64,000 bases of DNA from Salminus brasiliensis (GCF_030463535.1 NC_132901.1:8314959-8378958); one strand, 5' to 3'; counted from the first letter of the stretch, positions 23,555 to 36,448 are shown. Notes: generated from the letters alone by a model not told the origin. A program made the numbers and translations.

Positions 23555-24780
23555 ATGCTTTTTGTTGCATTATTGCTTTTTTAAATGCTTTTTTAAATGC
23601 ATTATTCAGCAATGATATGGAATACAGCACACACTGGCCAAATCCTTCTAAAGTTAGAGGAGTGAGGAATGAGTTCCTGTGGAGTTTCAGAGGTTAAAAG
23701 GTTCATGATGTTCACCACAGTTTAAACAAACACTGAAAGTTACCTGGAATCGTGCTGAACATCTTCTCTAACTGGCTACAAGGGGTATAGTCTTCTTTTT
23801 CTTCAGGATCTGCTTGAGAGACATGACAGATTATCTAGAACATGTCAAGTGATTTGGATAACATCAAATACCTCAGAGTTGAATGCTTGTTAATAATAAT
23901 AATAATCTGAAGGGGAGTTGAAGTCCTGGTTTCTTGCATCACTGTGGGAGAAAAGGTTCTAGCTCAACCACGACCCACAGAGCAGGACTTTCCTAATTTA
24001 ACCCAGCCAGTAGGTCAACACTTAGAGCCACGCTTCAGGGCTACAAGGGGTGTACCCATTGTCAACTTCTTCAGGATCTGTTGGAGGGACACAATAAAAA
24101 AGATTAAATAACGAATATATTTATATTTATATTTATAAATATTTCTGAAATATATTTAAAGTGATGCGGTATAAAAATGGGGCTGCCTATAACTCTGGAG
24201 AGGAGACAGAACAGAGGTGGAACATAAGTCATCTTTGATTATTTACTTCTTGGTTATGAACGAATACTATTATTACAAAATTCAGAAACAGCGTGTTAAC
24301 ATCAAAAAAAATAAAACATACCGGCTGTTTTTCTCCAAACACTTCACGCTGTCCTGTTAGGTTTCAGTGCAGCCCTTACAGTCTTTATTTGAACCACATT
24401 GTGCCCTAGAGAACTTTTAGCCTTCGTCAAAGATGAGCCTTCAGTTTCACTGCTGAAGAAAATACATGAGATATTTAGCAAAAAAAATAAATAAATAACA
24501 CAAACAAAAAAACAACAAATCAATCAATGAGTAATCAATAGACAATAATTATGAATATACAAATCAGTAAAACATAAATAAACAATCAATTCAGGAACAA
24601 TAAACCAACACATTACATGAAATGTAGAACAATTTTTAGTTCTTTTGAAAAATCTCATTTTCTGAAATCTTTTTATTAACTTAAATCTTGATATTTAATA
24701 TGCTGTTACTATAGTAATGGACTTTAAGCTCACTATGTGTCTGCCTTAAAGTTATAACAATGTTTTATAGGAAGAACTGA
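23555..24780. other. Start of the palindrome spacer, no clear gene
   Basis: AT-rich unique sequence. Two related segments, GGCTACAAGGGGTATAGTCT near 23773 and GGCTACAAGGGGTGTACCCA near 24041, each followed by a TTCTTCAGGATCTG block, indicate a local ~270 bp duplication. Confidence 0.45.
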
Positions 24781-24789
24781 TTCTGGTAT

Positions 24790-25136
24790 TTTTACCAAAA
24801 CTAAAGTTTGACCAGGTCATCAGCAGTCAGCAGCACATTTTCACATTTGAGGTCACGAGTAACAAAGTCCTGCTGGTGCAGATAGATCGTGGCACTGAGG
24901 AGCTGGAAGAACCCTGTTTTGGCCGGTTGATGAGGATATTGAAATGTCATGGATGTGAACAATGTGAGAGAGGTTCACTACTCAGAGAATGCCAAGTTCC
25001 CGGGGCAGGAAATCAAAATCCTCATCCGACTCCATCACCATGTGCAATAGTCACTTGGTTGGGGTACTGTTTGGATGTGGCCAGTTTAACCTTGCTTAAT
25101 CTTCCTTTAGCAATGTCATCCAGCACCTTGAAGCCC
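24790..25136 (-). pseudogene. TSSK-like serine/threonine kinase pseudogene, copy A
   Basis: On the - strand the sequence recalls testis-specific serine kinases. In order: a glycine-loop region (GFKVLDDIAKGRLSKVKLAT), KQYPNQVTI, FLPREL, a SHIVHIHDI segment, YLHQQDF, a catalytic loop reading VTRDLKCENVLLTADD, and VKL leading to a damaged DFG region. Stops and frameshifts separate the blocks, and the catalytic-loop His is replaced by Thr. TSSK kinases act in sperm development; this copy is non-functional. It stops before subdomain VIII. Confidence 0.75.
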
Positions 25137-25625
25137 TGTGAATGGATTAAACTTAGAAGGTTAAGAACATTGTGAGGACCCCTTTCTCCTGTGTAGTTTG
25201 CTGGAATTAACAGTTTATTTTATGTTTTGACCTTAATCCTAAAAGCACTGCTAAGACATGTTAGAGACCCCTATTCTTTATATATTTGCTGTAATTCAGA
25301 CGTATGGGAAAGACAGAATACTGTTATAATACAGAACTGATTCTTATTTCCATATTTGAAGATCTTTTAATGATTTGAATCAGTTCAAAATGTCCTGTAT
25401 ATATGGCCCTTACCTCTGCAGCCAAGGGTGCTGTGTCACCTCCGTCACTTAAGGCCAGTTGCCAGGACTGATCTGCAGCAGTTAACAAATGAAGTCCTGG
25501 CAGGGTTCCTCCACTGTGATCTTATCTGAATACACTAAGGCCTGTCGCTGGAGATTCCTCATCTTGGAGGCTTTGAAAGGCAGGAGCCCGGTGACCGTGA
25601 CATTACACCCAGGCACCACACATGT

Positions 25626-25911
25626 ACTGAGGAGCTGGGAGAACCACGTTTTGACATCCATGGGATGTTGTGGAGATCACATTCCCATGAGATCCGTTGC
25701 TGCAGACTCAATCACGATGAACACCTGCCCGTCTTGTTCAAGATTTCATGGATGTGAACAATGTGAGGGTGGTTCACTATTCGGAGAACGTCCTCTTCCC
25801 GGCGCAGGAAATCAGGGCTGTTGTCTATTATTTTAACAGCCACTTAGTTGGGGTAACTGATGTGGCCACGACCTTGAAGCCCAAACCTGTCAGGACTTCA
25901 TCTATTTCCAT
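25626..25911 (-). pseudogene. TSSK-like kinase pseudogene, copy B (N-lobe)
   Basis: Starts with a Met (MEIDEVLTGLGFKVVATS) at 25911. The glycine loop appears deleted, and the sequence continues WLLK, DNSPDFLRREEDVLRIVNHP, HIVHIHEILNKTGQVFIVIE, SAATDLM and IPMDVKTWFSQLLST, an N-lobe resembling fish TSSK6-like kinases. Frame changes occur between blocks. Homologous to copy A 0.5 kb away, so a tandem pair of decayed kinases. Confidence 0.72.
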
Positions 25912-26809
25912 TTTGTCCCTGTAGGTGGAAGATAAAGCTAAATGTTAGAACATTAAGGGGGTTCAGCAATTCATTATGCTCGGTTTATTTAATTATGATC
26001 ATAAAAGAATTGACAAAACTGAAGTGTCTTCAACTGAACCATAATGTTTACCAGTCCTTCAAATGTTGAAATGAACAGGACAACTGCACAAATCAGGAGA
26101 GACTCCCACATCAAGGATCCTATGAATCATTCCAGTTGTTGTGAGTGACTGTTTACATCTGTCACAAGTGGAATTCAGTACTACTTCTTTACTTTTGGTT
26201 TTAGGTATATGAACTTGATACACAATCATAAACTGGATCAATCCATGTCTGCTACAAGGAGGGGAGACATGGAAAGAATCACTTTCCATACTTTACCTGA
26301 GAAAGAGGAGCTTGAGTACACTTATTAGGGAGGGAACAAACTAAGTCATTAAGTGGCTGGTTGGTATAAACGGAGGTCTGATAAAAATAGTAAATAAACA
26401 GACTTGCTGTAGACACTGGAAATGGCTCAGGTTTCGAAGTCTCATGTGGGAAACCTCCTACAGCACAGGTAGAAGTAAGGTTAAGGTTAAACCAAATGAT
26501 TTTAGTCAGAGAAGGAAACATGCTAATTAACTACATTAACAATAATAATACCATTACAATTTCTCACCCTTTACTTTTTTGGTGAGAATGATTGGAAAAA
26601 TAATCCACTACACCGCTGACGCAACATTTCAGATTACCACAGACCTACATACGTGTCTTAGGTCACAACTGGATGAGGATCACCACTGTCATCTGAGAAA
26701 ATGGGCTCTAAAATACAGCAACACATTCTTATTCAACTTTTGCAAAGCTTTAAAAAACTATAAAGTGAGCTAGTGTAAGTGAGCTGTAACTTGAATAAAA
26801 TCAACAGAG

Positions 26810-26899
26810 ATCTTTTTTCTCTTGCCTAGAGGCTCCTCGGTTTCACTGTCTGACTGGCCGGTGGTATAATCATAATCATAGCATTCCTGCTCTACATCT
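26810..26899 (-). CDS. Possible orphan exon, acidic then basic
   Basis: After a - strand acceptor-like GTTTTTTAG the frame reads VEQECYDYDYTTGQSDSETE and then EPLGKRKKI, with no stop for at least 35 codons. It looks coding (acidic stretch followed by a basic cluster), but no partner exon was identified and the family is unknown to me. Confidence 0.25.
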
Positions 26900-27429
26900 A
26901 AAAAACAAAGTCTAAACATACTGACATTATAATCTCATAATGCATATACTATCATCAACATGTAGTCAATATTTCCCTGAAAGGTGAAGCAGTCTTTTTC
27001 TGGCTCCAACCATTGTGTGTCTTTAACACAGACAACTGACCCTGCTCTCGCGAAGGCTATTGTCTGAAAAGATATTTTTAAAGAGTTCTACACTGATCAC
27101 TACCAAACACAGCAGCTCAAAATATATAAACATTTCATCACAAAATAATTACATGCCAACTGAAAAGAATCAGGATTATAGAGGAAAGCTGTCATAAAAC
27201 GGATTAAAGTATTTATTAGTACCCTTCTGCTATTCTGCACCATGCACAACTGTTACAAAATAAAACTAAATAATGTTCAATAGTTTTGATGCACATGGTT
27301 TGTCCTATGATATAACTTCACACAATTCAACTCTATTGAATTTTTCCATTTAACGCATTCTCTTGGTCACTCGAGCAACAGGATTATTGCCGTTCTTCGC
27401 AACCTTTTGGATGGTGTAGAGATGGAAAA

Positions 27430-28301
27430 TGAAAAGCATGAGGTTTCATTCAAATAAGAAATATCTACTGGTAAATGAATTAGATGAATGTACATTGTAC
27501 ATTGCAAAGGTTTTACCATTAATCCTGATGCTGTTCTCAAAAAAGGACCTCAAGAGTTCTTTTGCATATCCAAGGTAAGCACTGCATATGTCAGCATCAG
27601 ACTCTAGCAGGATACAATACAATACAATTAATACAAGGGGTCCAGTGTACAGAATGAACTGCCTGAATTCAGTGGCTTTCCACCAATTAACTTCCTGAAA
27701 GAGGCTGTCAGTGAAATTCAGTAGACATAGCTTCATTCAACCTCACAAGCTAGTCAGAAATTTCATTTTTCTGACTAAATGACAAACGACAGGTATTAGG
27801 TCCTATGCACAAAAACACAAGCACACATTTCACAACACCTAAACACAATAAATGCATGTAGTCTAATGCAAAACTACTGACAAGGTCTTCCAGCTGTAAT
27901 AAGTGGGCTTTTCTCAAACTGGTGGTTCTCGTGGTCTGCAAACTGACTGACCTCTTTATATGTTCTTAGCTTCAAACAAAGCTTCAAAGCTTCTGTTACA
28001 TTTTTAAAAAGCTCAAGCAGGTTATTCACATGAAAATGCCTTGATGTGCACTTTGTCGGCGTCTGCCTGAAAGATAAAACCTTCATTCTGTAGTTTTCCC
28101 AGCTCTTCTAGGAAGTCATCAAGGTAGTCCACTAGTCGATGGGGCTTTGACTTTCCACAGAACGGTGCAACTACATATGGCTCCACGTTGTTTTACTAAA
28201 ATAGGCCAAAACTGTGCTGCTAGACTTGCAAATTGGAAGCTCATCAACAATGGCTGAGGTGAGGTCAGGTCCATCACCAACTGGGCCTTAAAGTACTGCA
28301 T
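27430..28301 (-). pseudogene. DNA transposase-like gene, decayed
   Basis: Fragments on the - strand follow the order of a transposase-like protein family I recall from fish and invertebrates. In order: FWPILVKQRG; LDDFLEELGKLQNEGFIFQ with a V-x-I-x-AFSC segment; a HENHQFEKSPL segment; FALDYMHLLCLGVVKCVL; and WWKATEFRQFILYTGPLVL. The blocks are split by stops and frame changes, and the DAPA-type motif expected between the first and second halves is not visible. Whether it belongs to a Tnp2/CACTA-type superfamily is uncertain. Probably dead. Confidence 0.6.
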
Positions 28302-28638
28302 CTGGGTCTACTTCACATTTTCTCTGACTACTCCACATTTTCACAATATCCATAATCTAAAGACTCTTGAAGCTACTAGAGTCAGAATTCAAGGTTATGT
28401 CTGGAAAATCTAGATTATTACTGGCTCTCGTTTTCACAGTTACAGCCTCATTCACTTCATTTAGCATATGGGCTGTCGGTTCAGTTGCTAAAGCGTTCAC
28501 TTCAGCCATTCAGCTTCTCCACCCTGGTCCTGGAGGCACCCAGCTCTGCATATTTCAGTGGTTTCCCTGCCTCAGCGCATCCACTGCAACTCTGAAAGAA
28601 GTACAGGGCAAGGTGCATTTTTACACAAATTCACTTAC

Positions 28639-28703
28639 CCCAGTCGTAAGACATGTCGAAGTTCTGCTTCTCATGACGCACTTCAAGATCAGCAATCCTA
28701 CTC
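28639..28703 (-). CDS. Possible orphan 65-nt exon upstream of the transposase remnant
   Basis: Bounded by an acceptor TGTGTCTCAG and a consensus donor GTAAGT on the - strand. One frame is open and reads SRIADLEVRHEKQNFDMSYDW, coiled-coil-like. It lies ~340 bp upstream of the transposase remnant on the same strand and could be an earlier exon of it. Confidence 0.3.
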
Positions 28704-28739
28704 CTGAGACACAGAACACAGAGCCGGATGTCTAAAAAG

Positions 28740-30440
28740 GCCGCCCACAGCATTTGGCTCCACACTGATGTTCTGTCCATTTTTCAATGCTGTGTCTTAA
28801 ACCCCACTGACGAGTCTGTACAACCTTAATGAAGACCTAGATGTGATTTGAGAGGGTTGAGAGAAGTTATAAGGAAGTATTTCCTGAAATAAACAGGGTA
28901 AGTATTGACCTCTACCATTTATTAGAATCATTAGCCTCACAGTTTCATCATTAAATTAAAGACGCAAAATGTGGAGAAGCGTCTTGGCTGATACGCTACA
29001 TATGGAGTAAAGTGACAGCTGACCTTTTTCCTTCCTCCCTGAACAGGTTTGCAGTCAGAATGATTAAGGAAAAATTACAACGTGGAAAACTATACGTACA
29101 TTTGAACATTAAATGAAACTGAGGCTGCAATAATACTTACTAATTTAATGTTTCTACTGTTTAAGCACTGCCAGTGTGTTGTGGCACAGCAAGTCCTGTC
29201 CCAAGTCCCGTGAGCTTCTGAAACTAATATTTCTAAATACAATTATATCATTAACTACAGTTAATTCAGTGTCTCTGCAAAAACATTTCAGGATCTAACA
29301 AAACCCACAAATTCATTTTACCTTGTGTTGCCAAAGTATGAGCAGGACTCCCAGATTTAGCCCCTGCCTCCCAACATCTAGACAAGCAGCAGCTTCTGGA
29401 GCTGTTTAATTCTGCTACTTAGAAGGAGGACTACTTTCAGACACTGTAAAGAAATCAGTACTTTTTCATTACGGTTCACAGCTAAAATGTGACCCTGGAA
29501 GTTTTCAATTCTCACTTAAATAAGAACTAATGAAATATGTGAGGTAAAGTTGAGTTAAACAGAGCTAATGCAGCTCAGCATCAGCTATTAACTCTAACTA
29601 ATATTCCTACTGGAGGAAACAACAAGACCAGCTAAAACAGATAACGGCAGAAAGCCTGTGTTGTCGGATGAAACAATATAGAAAAGTTAGTCCGTTTTTA
29701 TCAGGACCTTTTCCAACAACGTGGAAAATAAGAGCCTCTTTTAGAAAGGTTAGAGCTCCCGAAGTTTCTAAGTTAACGCCGCACATCAGCAGCGCTAGCA
29801 AGTTAGCTCCTCCAGTCGTACAGCTGAAGTACAAACACACACGAAACCAGAAAACCAAGCTTTCAAACATTCACTGTACGTTTATGGTCACATATAAGGT
29901 AAAAGATCAGCTTAAAAGCAGCTAGTTCACATGAGCTCACCTGGCTCTATCGGGAACGTCTGTCCTGGGAGCCTCCTTGAAGTAGACTGACAGACTGGAA
30001 GGGGCGATACCGGTGACGCGCCTCGTCCCAACAGAACTGGACTACAGCTTCATTTGGGCAAAGCTGGAGCGACGATGAGGATTGCAGATGGAAAATCTTC
30101 CATAAACTCAAAACTGCTAAAGCCCCTCATTTAGATAACGCTTTAAACACTGTACTCTCATATGCAATTGTACACACACTGTTTAATCAGCAGATTTGAT
30201 TTCATTTAGAAAGTCCAGAATATGCTGCCATAGTATTTCTATGTTGTTTATTTGATGAAAAATCCACATTTAGTACATCATACATATTTATAGTACAAAA
30301 CTGTAAATCATACAGATTTAAACATTCTATATATTTTATTATTTTATTAAATAGGTTAATTCTCCGCGCCTTTAAAGCTTGCAGATGAAAACACTGAGAG
30401 ACAGAAAGTGTAAACTTCAGTACTGGAAATCATGATGTAA
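28740..30440. other. Spacer sequence without supported genes
   Basis: Mostly AT-rich unique sequence. A CpG-richer patch near 29930-30080 could be a former promoter. No feature beyond this could be supported. Confidence 0.4.
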
Positions 30441-30444
30441 TTGA

Positions 30445-30830
30445 ATTTATTAAAAATAAATGAAGTGAAATGAAAACTTTAACACTGTAGAAGAAATCTG
30501 TCTCTACTGGACAGACACGTCACTTCCGGCTGACAGGTCTAGCGCTGCTCTCCTGCTGCTTGTTTCTCCCAGTCATATCTTTGTATCAGGGATGAGCAGA
30601 ACGAGGCTTTTTAACCAGTTGAAGCAGAAGTGGTTCATTTGAAGCTCTACTGCGCCACCTGTTGTACAAATACAATACTACACCACCACTGCCTGATTCA
30701 CTTGTGTTCATAAGCTTTGTCCAAACTGCTCCATACAGCGATGTCGGACTGCGTTTCTTCCTTTAACTGAATGAATTTCATCTGAGTGTGTAATTCCTTT
30801 ACTCTCCTCCTAAACAAAACAGCATGTTTG
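30445..30830 (+). repeat. Interspersed repeat, copy 1 (paired with 47790-48125)
   Basis: TTAAAAATAAATGAAGTGAA, ACAGACACGTCACTTCCGGC, CTAGCGCTGCTCTCCTGCTG and TCTACTGCGCCACCTGTTGT occur in the same order and orientation at 47790-48125 with few differences. A ~330-390 bp dispersed repeat of unknown family. Confidence 0.85.
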
Positions 30831-31239
30831 ACACTATTAGATTAAGGGAAAAACAGCACTGTTGAATGTGCATGTAGACTGTACATCTGTTGAACACAGA
30901 AATAGAGCTGTAAAATGTTTTTATTCAGGTCATTTCACATCGTCTCCAGTAAAAAACCTTGAATGCTGAGGAAAGTCAATAATTTGATGATGAAAGTGAA
31001 GCAAATTCACACATGTTCTGTATTTACGTTTTATTTAAGTACATATTTCAGATGATATGCAGCTCGTCTACAGCGGGACCGGAAACTCACGCGCACTGAC
31101 CCGTGATTGCGTTCCAGTGACGTAACGAAGCTTCGTTTCCGGCGGTCACGTGATCGTAGGTGTTTTCAGGACACTCTGAGCTGCTGTTTCGATGCGGCCC
31201 TGCTTTCAAAGCTCGAGCCGTGATTCCACACAGAGCTTC

Positions 31240-31765
31240 GACCGGCCATCCTACTTTATAGTCCGTAATGTGAGCTTTGTCTCCTTCATCTTAGGCACTT
31301 GTTGGGATCCTTGTGCTGTCTGTGTTACTGTACAGTCCTCTGTCTCACTAACCGGCCTTTGCGTTTTTGTCTGTAGCCTCGAGAAACATGGCGACCGCGG
31401 AAAAACCAGCTTTCCAGCCGCTCTGCGAGGAAGTCGTCCAGCTTGACCCGTGACTCCTCCAACGCGGCGTCTGAGCTCCAGCACTACCGGCGCGACGGAC
31501 ACCGAGAGTCGTCGTCTCCACTCCCGCACCGGAGAGGGACTGGCGGCGTCTGCGTGACCCCGGAAAAGCCGAGGAGCTCCTCGACCACCACGGCCGTTTT
31601 TCCCTCTGCTAACCGGTTCAGTTCCTCAGTGGAAAGTATGGAGGAAGGACGACTCTGTGCTACACTCACACTTTAGTACTTTTGGGTGAGCTGCGTGATT
31701 CTTAGCTAGGGCTGCCTCTTAGCTACAGAACATGTGAAATCCCCACACTTGAGTTTCTATATGTT
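31240..31765 (-). repeat. LTR-like block (right arm)
   Basis: Inverted copy of 23040-23545, with only scattered substitutions visible in the CpG-rich section. Confidence 0.5.
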
Positions 31766-32755
31766 TAGTTTCTCTTTCTTAATATGAATAAAACTATAAA
31801 TGAGGAGGATTTGGGCTGTGCAGGACTCTCAACAACGTTCATACAAACACTGTCGGACCAAAATGCTTTAAAACTCAAGGGAAATGAGATGAAGTCTCTG
31901 AACTGAACTACATGAACTGTACATTTAACAGCATATTTATGAGAATAGCTTGACATTGCAGAATAACCTAAACAAATGTAAGATGCAGTAAATGACAGTA
32001 AGTTTAAATTCAGTCAGCAGATGGACAGGAGCTTGAACCGTGTCCTCTGAATGTGTGTGTGAATATTGTAAATGTGTACTGTATGTGTGTTCCAGATTCA
32101 GTCCTTGTATCTTGCTGGTGTTTTCACTTGTCTTCCTGACCTTGTGAAGAATGCCTCTCTCTGATGTGTCTCAGGTAAGTCTGATTGTTTTACAATACCA
32201 GCTTCTACAGGTGGACTGGATACACTGACCTGCCGCTCGAAACAGGAATCTGCAACAACATTGGGTGATGCTGATGGGAACTCTTTCAGTCGTCCTGAGG
32301 AGGTGTTTTCTGTTTCTCCTACAGGTTCTTCCATCATGTCTCACGTCCTAGTATTGCTGGTACATCACTGTCAACAATGTAAAATTTAATCTTGCATTTT
32401 TGGCTTTTGTGTTCGCAGGTGAGCGTTAGCTTTCCCAACAGTGACCTGCAGTGTCTAGAATATGTGAATTTTGGAGTTTTGTTTCAAATCTGAGTGACTT
32501 GTAGACATTTCCTGAGATGACTGTTTTCAAGTTGGACACTGGTGCTGAATGCAAAATGTTCTTGTTGTTTATTTCAAGATTTTCAGTCCAGTTATTCTTT
32601 TCACTTTTGTTGTGACAGTGTTGATGTTTGTCTAATATTCTGTTTTTCTGATTTCAACTGTTCCAATGAAGAAATCTTCCTGCTCTGTCTTTTGTTCAAC
32701 TGATTTTTTTTTTTTTCCTCATTCTGCTCTGATTGTTTTGTGTTATATATTTTTG

Positions 32756-33073
32756 TTAAAGTGATTTTCTGTTGCAGGATTTACACACTTGGTCATAGGC
32801 AGGACATTGTTTCTGTTTATGTTCATAACCACATCTGGAGCAGCTTGCTTCTGTTGCTTGTTCATTTTTAGCTAGTTTGGATTTGCTTTCGTGTTTAAAC
32901 CCAACTGTTTGTTTTGTTTCTGTTCTGTTTTGTATTTCATTGAGCACTTTTTTCACTTTACTTGATTTCCCTTCATTTGCACAGCAGATATTCTTGGCCT
33001 TTGCTTGTGGTATTAAGGAAGACCAATTGTGGGCAAGGTTGCTGAGAGAAACCGATCGGACACTGATGCTCAT
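32756..33073 (-). pseudogene. Ty3/gypsy gag fragment with CCHC zinc knuckle
   Basis: Reads CSRCGYEHKQKQC on the - strand, a C-x2-C-x3-H-x4-C nucleocapsid knuckle, followed by PAYDQVCKSCNRK as in fish gypsy Gag. Upstream in the frame is an NICCANEG-type segment. The fragment lacks the N-terminal capsid half. Confidence 0.78.
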
Positions 33074-34959
33074 GTCTCTCTAATTAAGGAGTCATTTAAC
33101 TCCCCAAATTCATGATCTTTTGCCTTTTTCAGGTCTGTGGAAGAAGCCTCTCTGTATGGTTCTCTCAGATGTGCCTCAGGTAAGTCAGGTTGTTTTACAA
33201 TACCAGCTTCTACAGGTGGACTGGATACACTGACCTGCCGCTCGAAACAGGAATAGGCAACAACATTTGGTGATGCTGATGGACAGGAGCTTGAACCGTG
33301 TCCTCTGAATGTGTTTACACATTTACAATATTCACACTGTGTGTGTGTGTTCCAGATTCAGTCCTTGTGTCTTGCTGGTGTTTTCACTTGTCTTCCTGAC
33401 CTTGTGAAGAATGCCTCTCTCTGATGTGTCTCAGGTAAGTCTGATTGTTTTGCAGTACCAGTTTCTGCAGGTGGACCAGATTCACTGACCTGCGGCTCAA
33501 ACAGCAATCGGCAACAACATTGGGTGATGCTGATGGGAACTGTTTTTCAGTCATTCTGAGAAGGTGTCTTCTGTTTCTCCTACAGGTTCTTCCATTTTAA
33601 ACCACACCTAACATCTCCCATGTCTCATGTCCTAGTATTGCTGGTACATCACTGTCAACAATGTGAAATTTAATCTTGCATTTTTTGTCTTTTGTGTTCG
33701 CAGGTGAGCGTTAGCTTTCCCAACAGTGACATGCAGTGTCTAGGAATATGTGAGCGGTTTTCAAGCTGAATTCTGGGGTTTTGTTTCAAATCTGAGTGAC
33801 TTGTAGACATTTCTTGAGATGACTTTGCATTCAGCACCAGTGTCCAACTTGAGAACAATGTTTTTGTTGTTTATTTCAAGATTTTCAGTCCAGTTATTCT
33901 TTTCACTTTTGTTGTGACAGTGTTTGTTTGTCTAATATTCTGTTTTTCTGATTTCAACTTTGTCCCTTTATTTGCACAGCAGATATTCATGGCCTTTGTC
34001 AATTTCCGTTCTGTTTCTCTCAGCAACCTTGCTCACAACTGGTCTTCCCTAATAACACAAGCACTCCTGTCTCTGATTAACGAGTCATGCAACTCACCGA
34101 ATTCATGGTCTTTCGCCTTTTTCAGGTCTGTGGAAGAAGCCTCTCTGTATGCCTCAGATGCCTCTGATGTGACTCAGGTAAGTCAGGTTGTTTTGCAATA
34201 CCGGCTTCTGCAGGTTGACTGGATTCACTGACCTGTGGCTCGACACAGGAATCGAGTGATGTTGATGGACGGGAACTTGAACCGTGTCCTCTGAATGTGT
34301 GTGTGAATATTGTAAATGTGTACTGTGTGTGTTCCAGATTCAGTCCTTGTATCTTGCTGGTGTTTTCACTTGTCTTCCTGACCTTGTGAAGAATGTCTCT
34401 CTCTGATGTGCCTCAGGTAAGTCTGATTGTTTTGCAGTACCAGTTTCTGCAGGTGGACCAGATTCACTGACCTGCGGCTCGACACAGGAATCAGCAACAA
34501 CATTGGGTGATGCTGATGGGAACTGTTTTTCAGTCGTCCTGAGGAGGTGTTTTCTGTTTCTCCTACAGGTTCTTCCATCATGTCTCACGTCCTAGTATTG
34601 CTGGTACATCACTGTCAACAATGTGAAATTTAATCTTGCATTTTTGTGAGGTTTAAGCTGAATTCTGGGGTTTTGTTTTAAATCTGAGTGACTTGTAGAC
34701 ATTTCCTGAGATGACTTTGCATTCAGCACCAGTGTCCAACTTGAAAACAATGTTCTTGTTGTTTATTTCAAGATTTTCAGTCCAGTTATTCTTTTCACTT
34801 TTGTTGTGACAGTGTTGATGTTTGTCTAATATTCTGTTTTTCTGATTTCAACTGTTCCAGTGAAGAAATCTTGCTGCTCTGTCTTTTGTTCAACTGATTT
34901 TTTTTTCTTCTTCATTCTGCTCTGATTGGTTTTGTTTTATATATTATTGGTAAAGTGAT

Positions 34960-35387
34960 TTTCTGTTTCAGGATTTACACACTTGGTCATAGACAGGACA
35001 TTGTTTCTGTTTATGTTCATAACCATATCTGGAGCAGCTTGCTTCTGTTGCTTGTTCATTTTTAGCTAGTTTGGATTTCCTTTGTGTTCAAACCCAACTG
35101 TTTGTTTTGTTTGTTCTGTTTTGTATTTCATTGAGCACTTTGTTCACTTCACTTGATGTCCCTTCATTTGCACAGCAGATGTTCATGGCCCTTGTCTGTG
35201 TCTGATCTGTTTCACTCAGCAACTTTGCCCACAATTGTTCTTCCTTAATACCACAAGCACTCCTGTCTCTGATTAAAGAGTCATGCAATTCACTGAATTT
35301 GTGGTCTTTTGCTGCCTTCAGGTCTGTGGTGTACACATCAGTGCTTTTAACGGGCCTGAGAAAAGCTGAGGGCTCCTCGAACACCAC
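34960..35387 (-). pseudogene. Ty3/gypsy gag fragment, second copy
   Basis: Contains HKFSELHDSLIRDRSACGIK and EEQLWAKLLSETDQT, the mid-gag region, and then a knuckle in which the second Cys reads Tyr. It shows frame breaks relative to the 32756 copy. Confidence 0.7.
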
Positions 35388-36448
35388 TGCCGGCTTTCCC
35401 CTCTGCTAACCGGTTCCTCAGTGTAAAATATGGACTAAGGACGACTGTGTGATACACTGTGTTTGGTTGCCTCTTTGGTACATATGTGACATCCCCACAC
35501 TTGATTTTTTTAATTATATTTATATATATATATATAATTTCATATATGGGAAAATGATAGTAGCGTGACATTGCAGAATAACCTAAACAAATCTAAGATG
35601 CAGTAAATGACAGTAAGTTTAAATTCAGTCAGCAGATGGACAGGAGCTTGAACCGTGTCCTCTGAATGTGTGTGTGAATATTGTAAATGTGTACTGTATG
35701 TGTGTTCCAGATTCAGTCCTTGTATCTTGCTGGTGTTTTCCCTTGTCTTCCTGACCTTGTGAAGAATGCCTCTCTCTGATGTGTCTCAGGTAAGTCTGAT
35801 TGTTTTGCAGTACCAGTTTCTGCAGGTGGACCAGATTCACTGACCTGCGGCTCGACACAGGAATCTGCAACAACATTGGGTGATGCTGATGGAAATTCTT
35901 TCAGCCGCCCTGAGGAGGTGTTTTCTGTTTCTCCTATCTTTAAACCACACCTAACGTCTCATTGAAATTCAGTATTGCTTTTTTGGCTTTTGTGTTCACA
36001 GGTCAGCATTAGCTTTCCCAACGGTGACATGTGGTTGCTAGAATAAGTGAGCGGTTTGCAAGCTGAATTCTGGAGTTTTGTTTCAAATCTGATTTGACAC
36101 TTTTGTTGTCCAATGAAGAAATCCTTCCTGCTCTGTCTTTGTTCAACTGCATGATTTTTTTTTTCCCTCATTCTGCTCTGATTGTTTTGTTTTACACATT
36201 TTTGGTAAAGTGATTTTGCTGTTACAGAATTTGCACACTTGTCCATATGTTCATAATCACATCTGGAGAAGGATAGGAACTTGAACTGTGTTCTGTGAAT
36301 GTGTGTTCTGTTTTCTGTTTCTTCTATAGGTTCTTCCATCTGGCGTCTGGACTGTGAAGAATTGTGGCTGATCATGATAGCAGGTTGCCCTCTCTGAATT
36401 CTCACCTTGTCTCACATGTATATGCTTGGCTGACTCTTTGTCTGTCTG

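Larger units (their letters stand above)
32092..35960 (-). repeat. Four-fold tandem amplification of a gypsy-derived segment
   Basis: A block containing CCAGATTCAGTCCTTGT and CTTGCTGGTGTTTTC starts near 32092, 33353, 34335 and 35709, giving unit lengths of about 1261, 982 and 1374 bp. Each carries the pol C-terminal fragment in reverse; some also carry gag pieces. The left arm has a single copy (22480-22760), so this accounts for most of the length difference between arms. Confidence 0.88.

Noticed and set aside
26059..26289. - strand frame with a C-x2-C motif, considered as a zinc-binding exon
   Set aside because: A single C-x2-C pair with no second half of a metal site and no splice signals in position.
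29607..29925. 85-87 codon frames on both strands in the spacer
   Set aside because: No recognisable domain, no splice context, and both strands are equally open.
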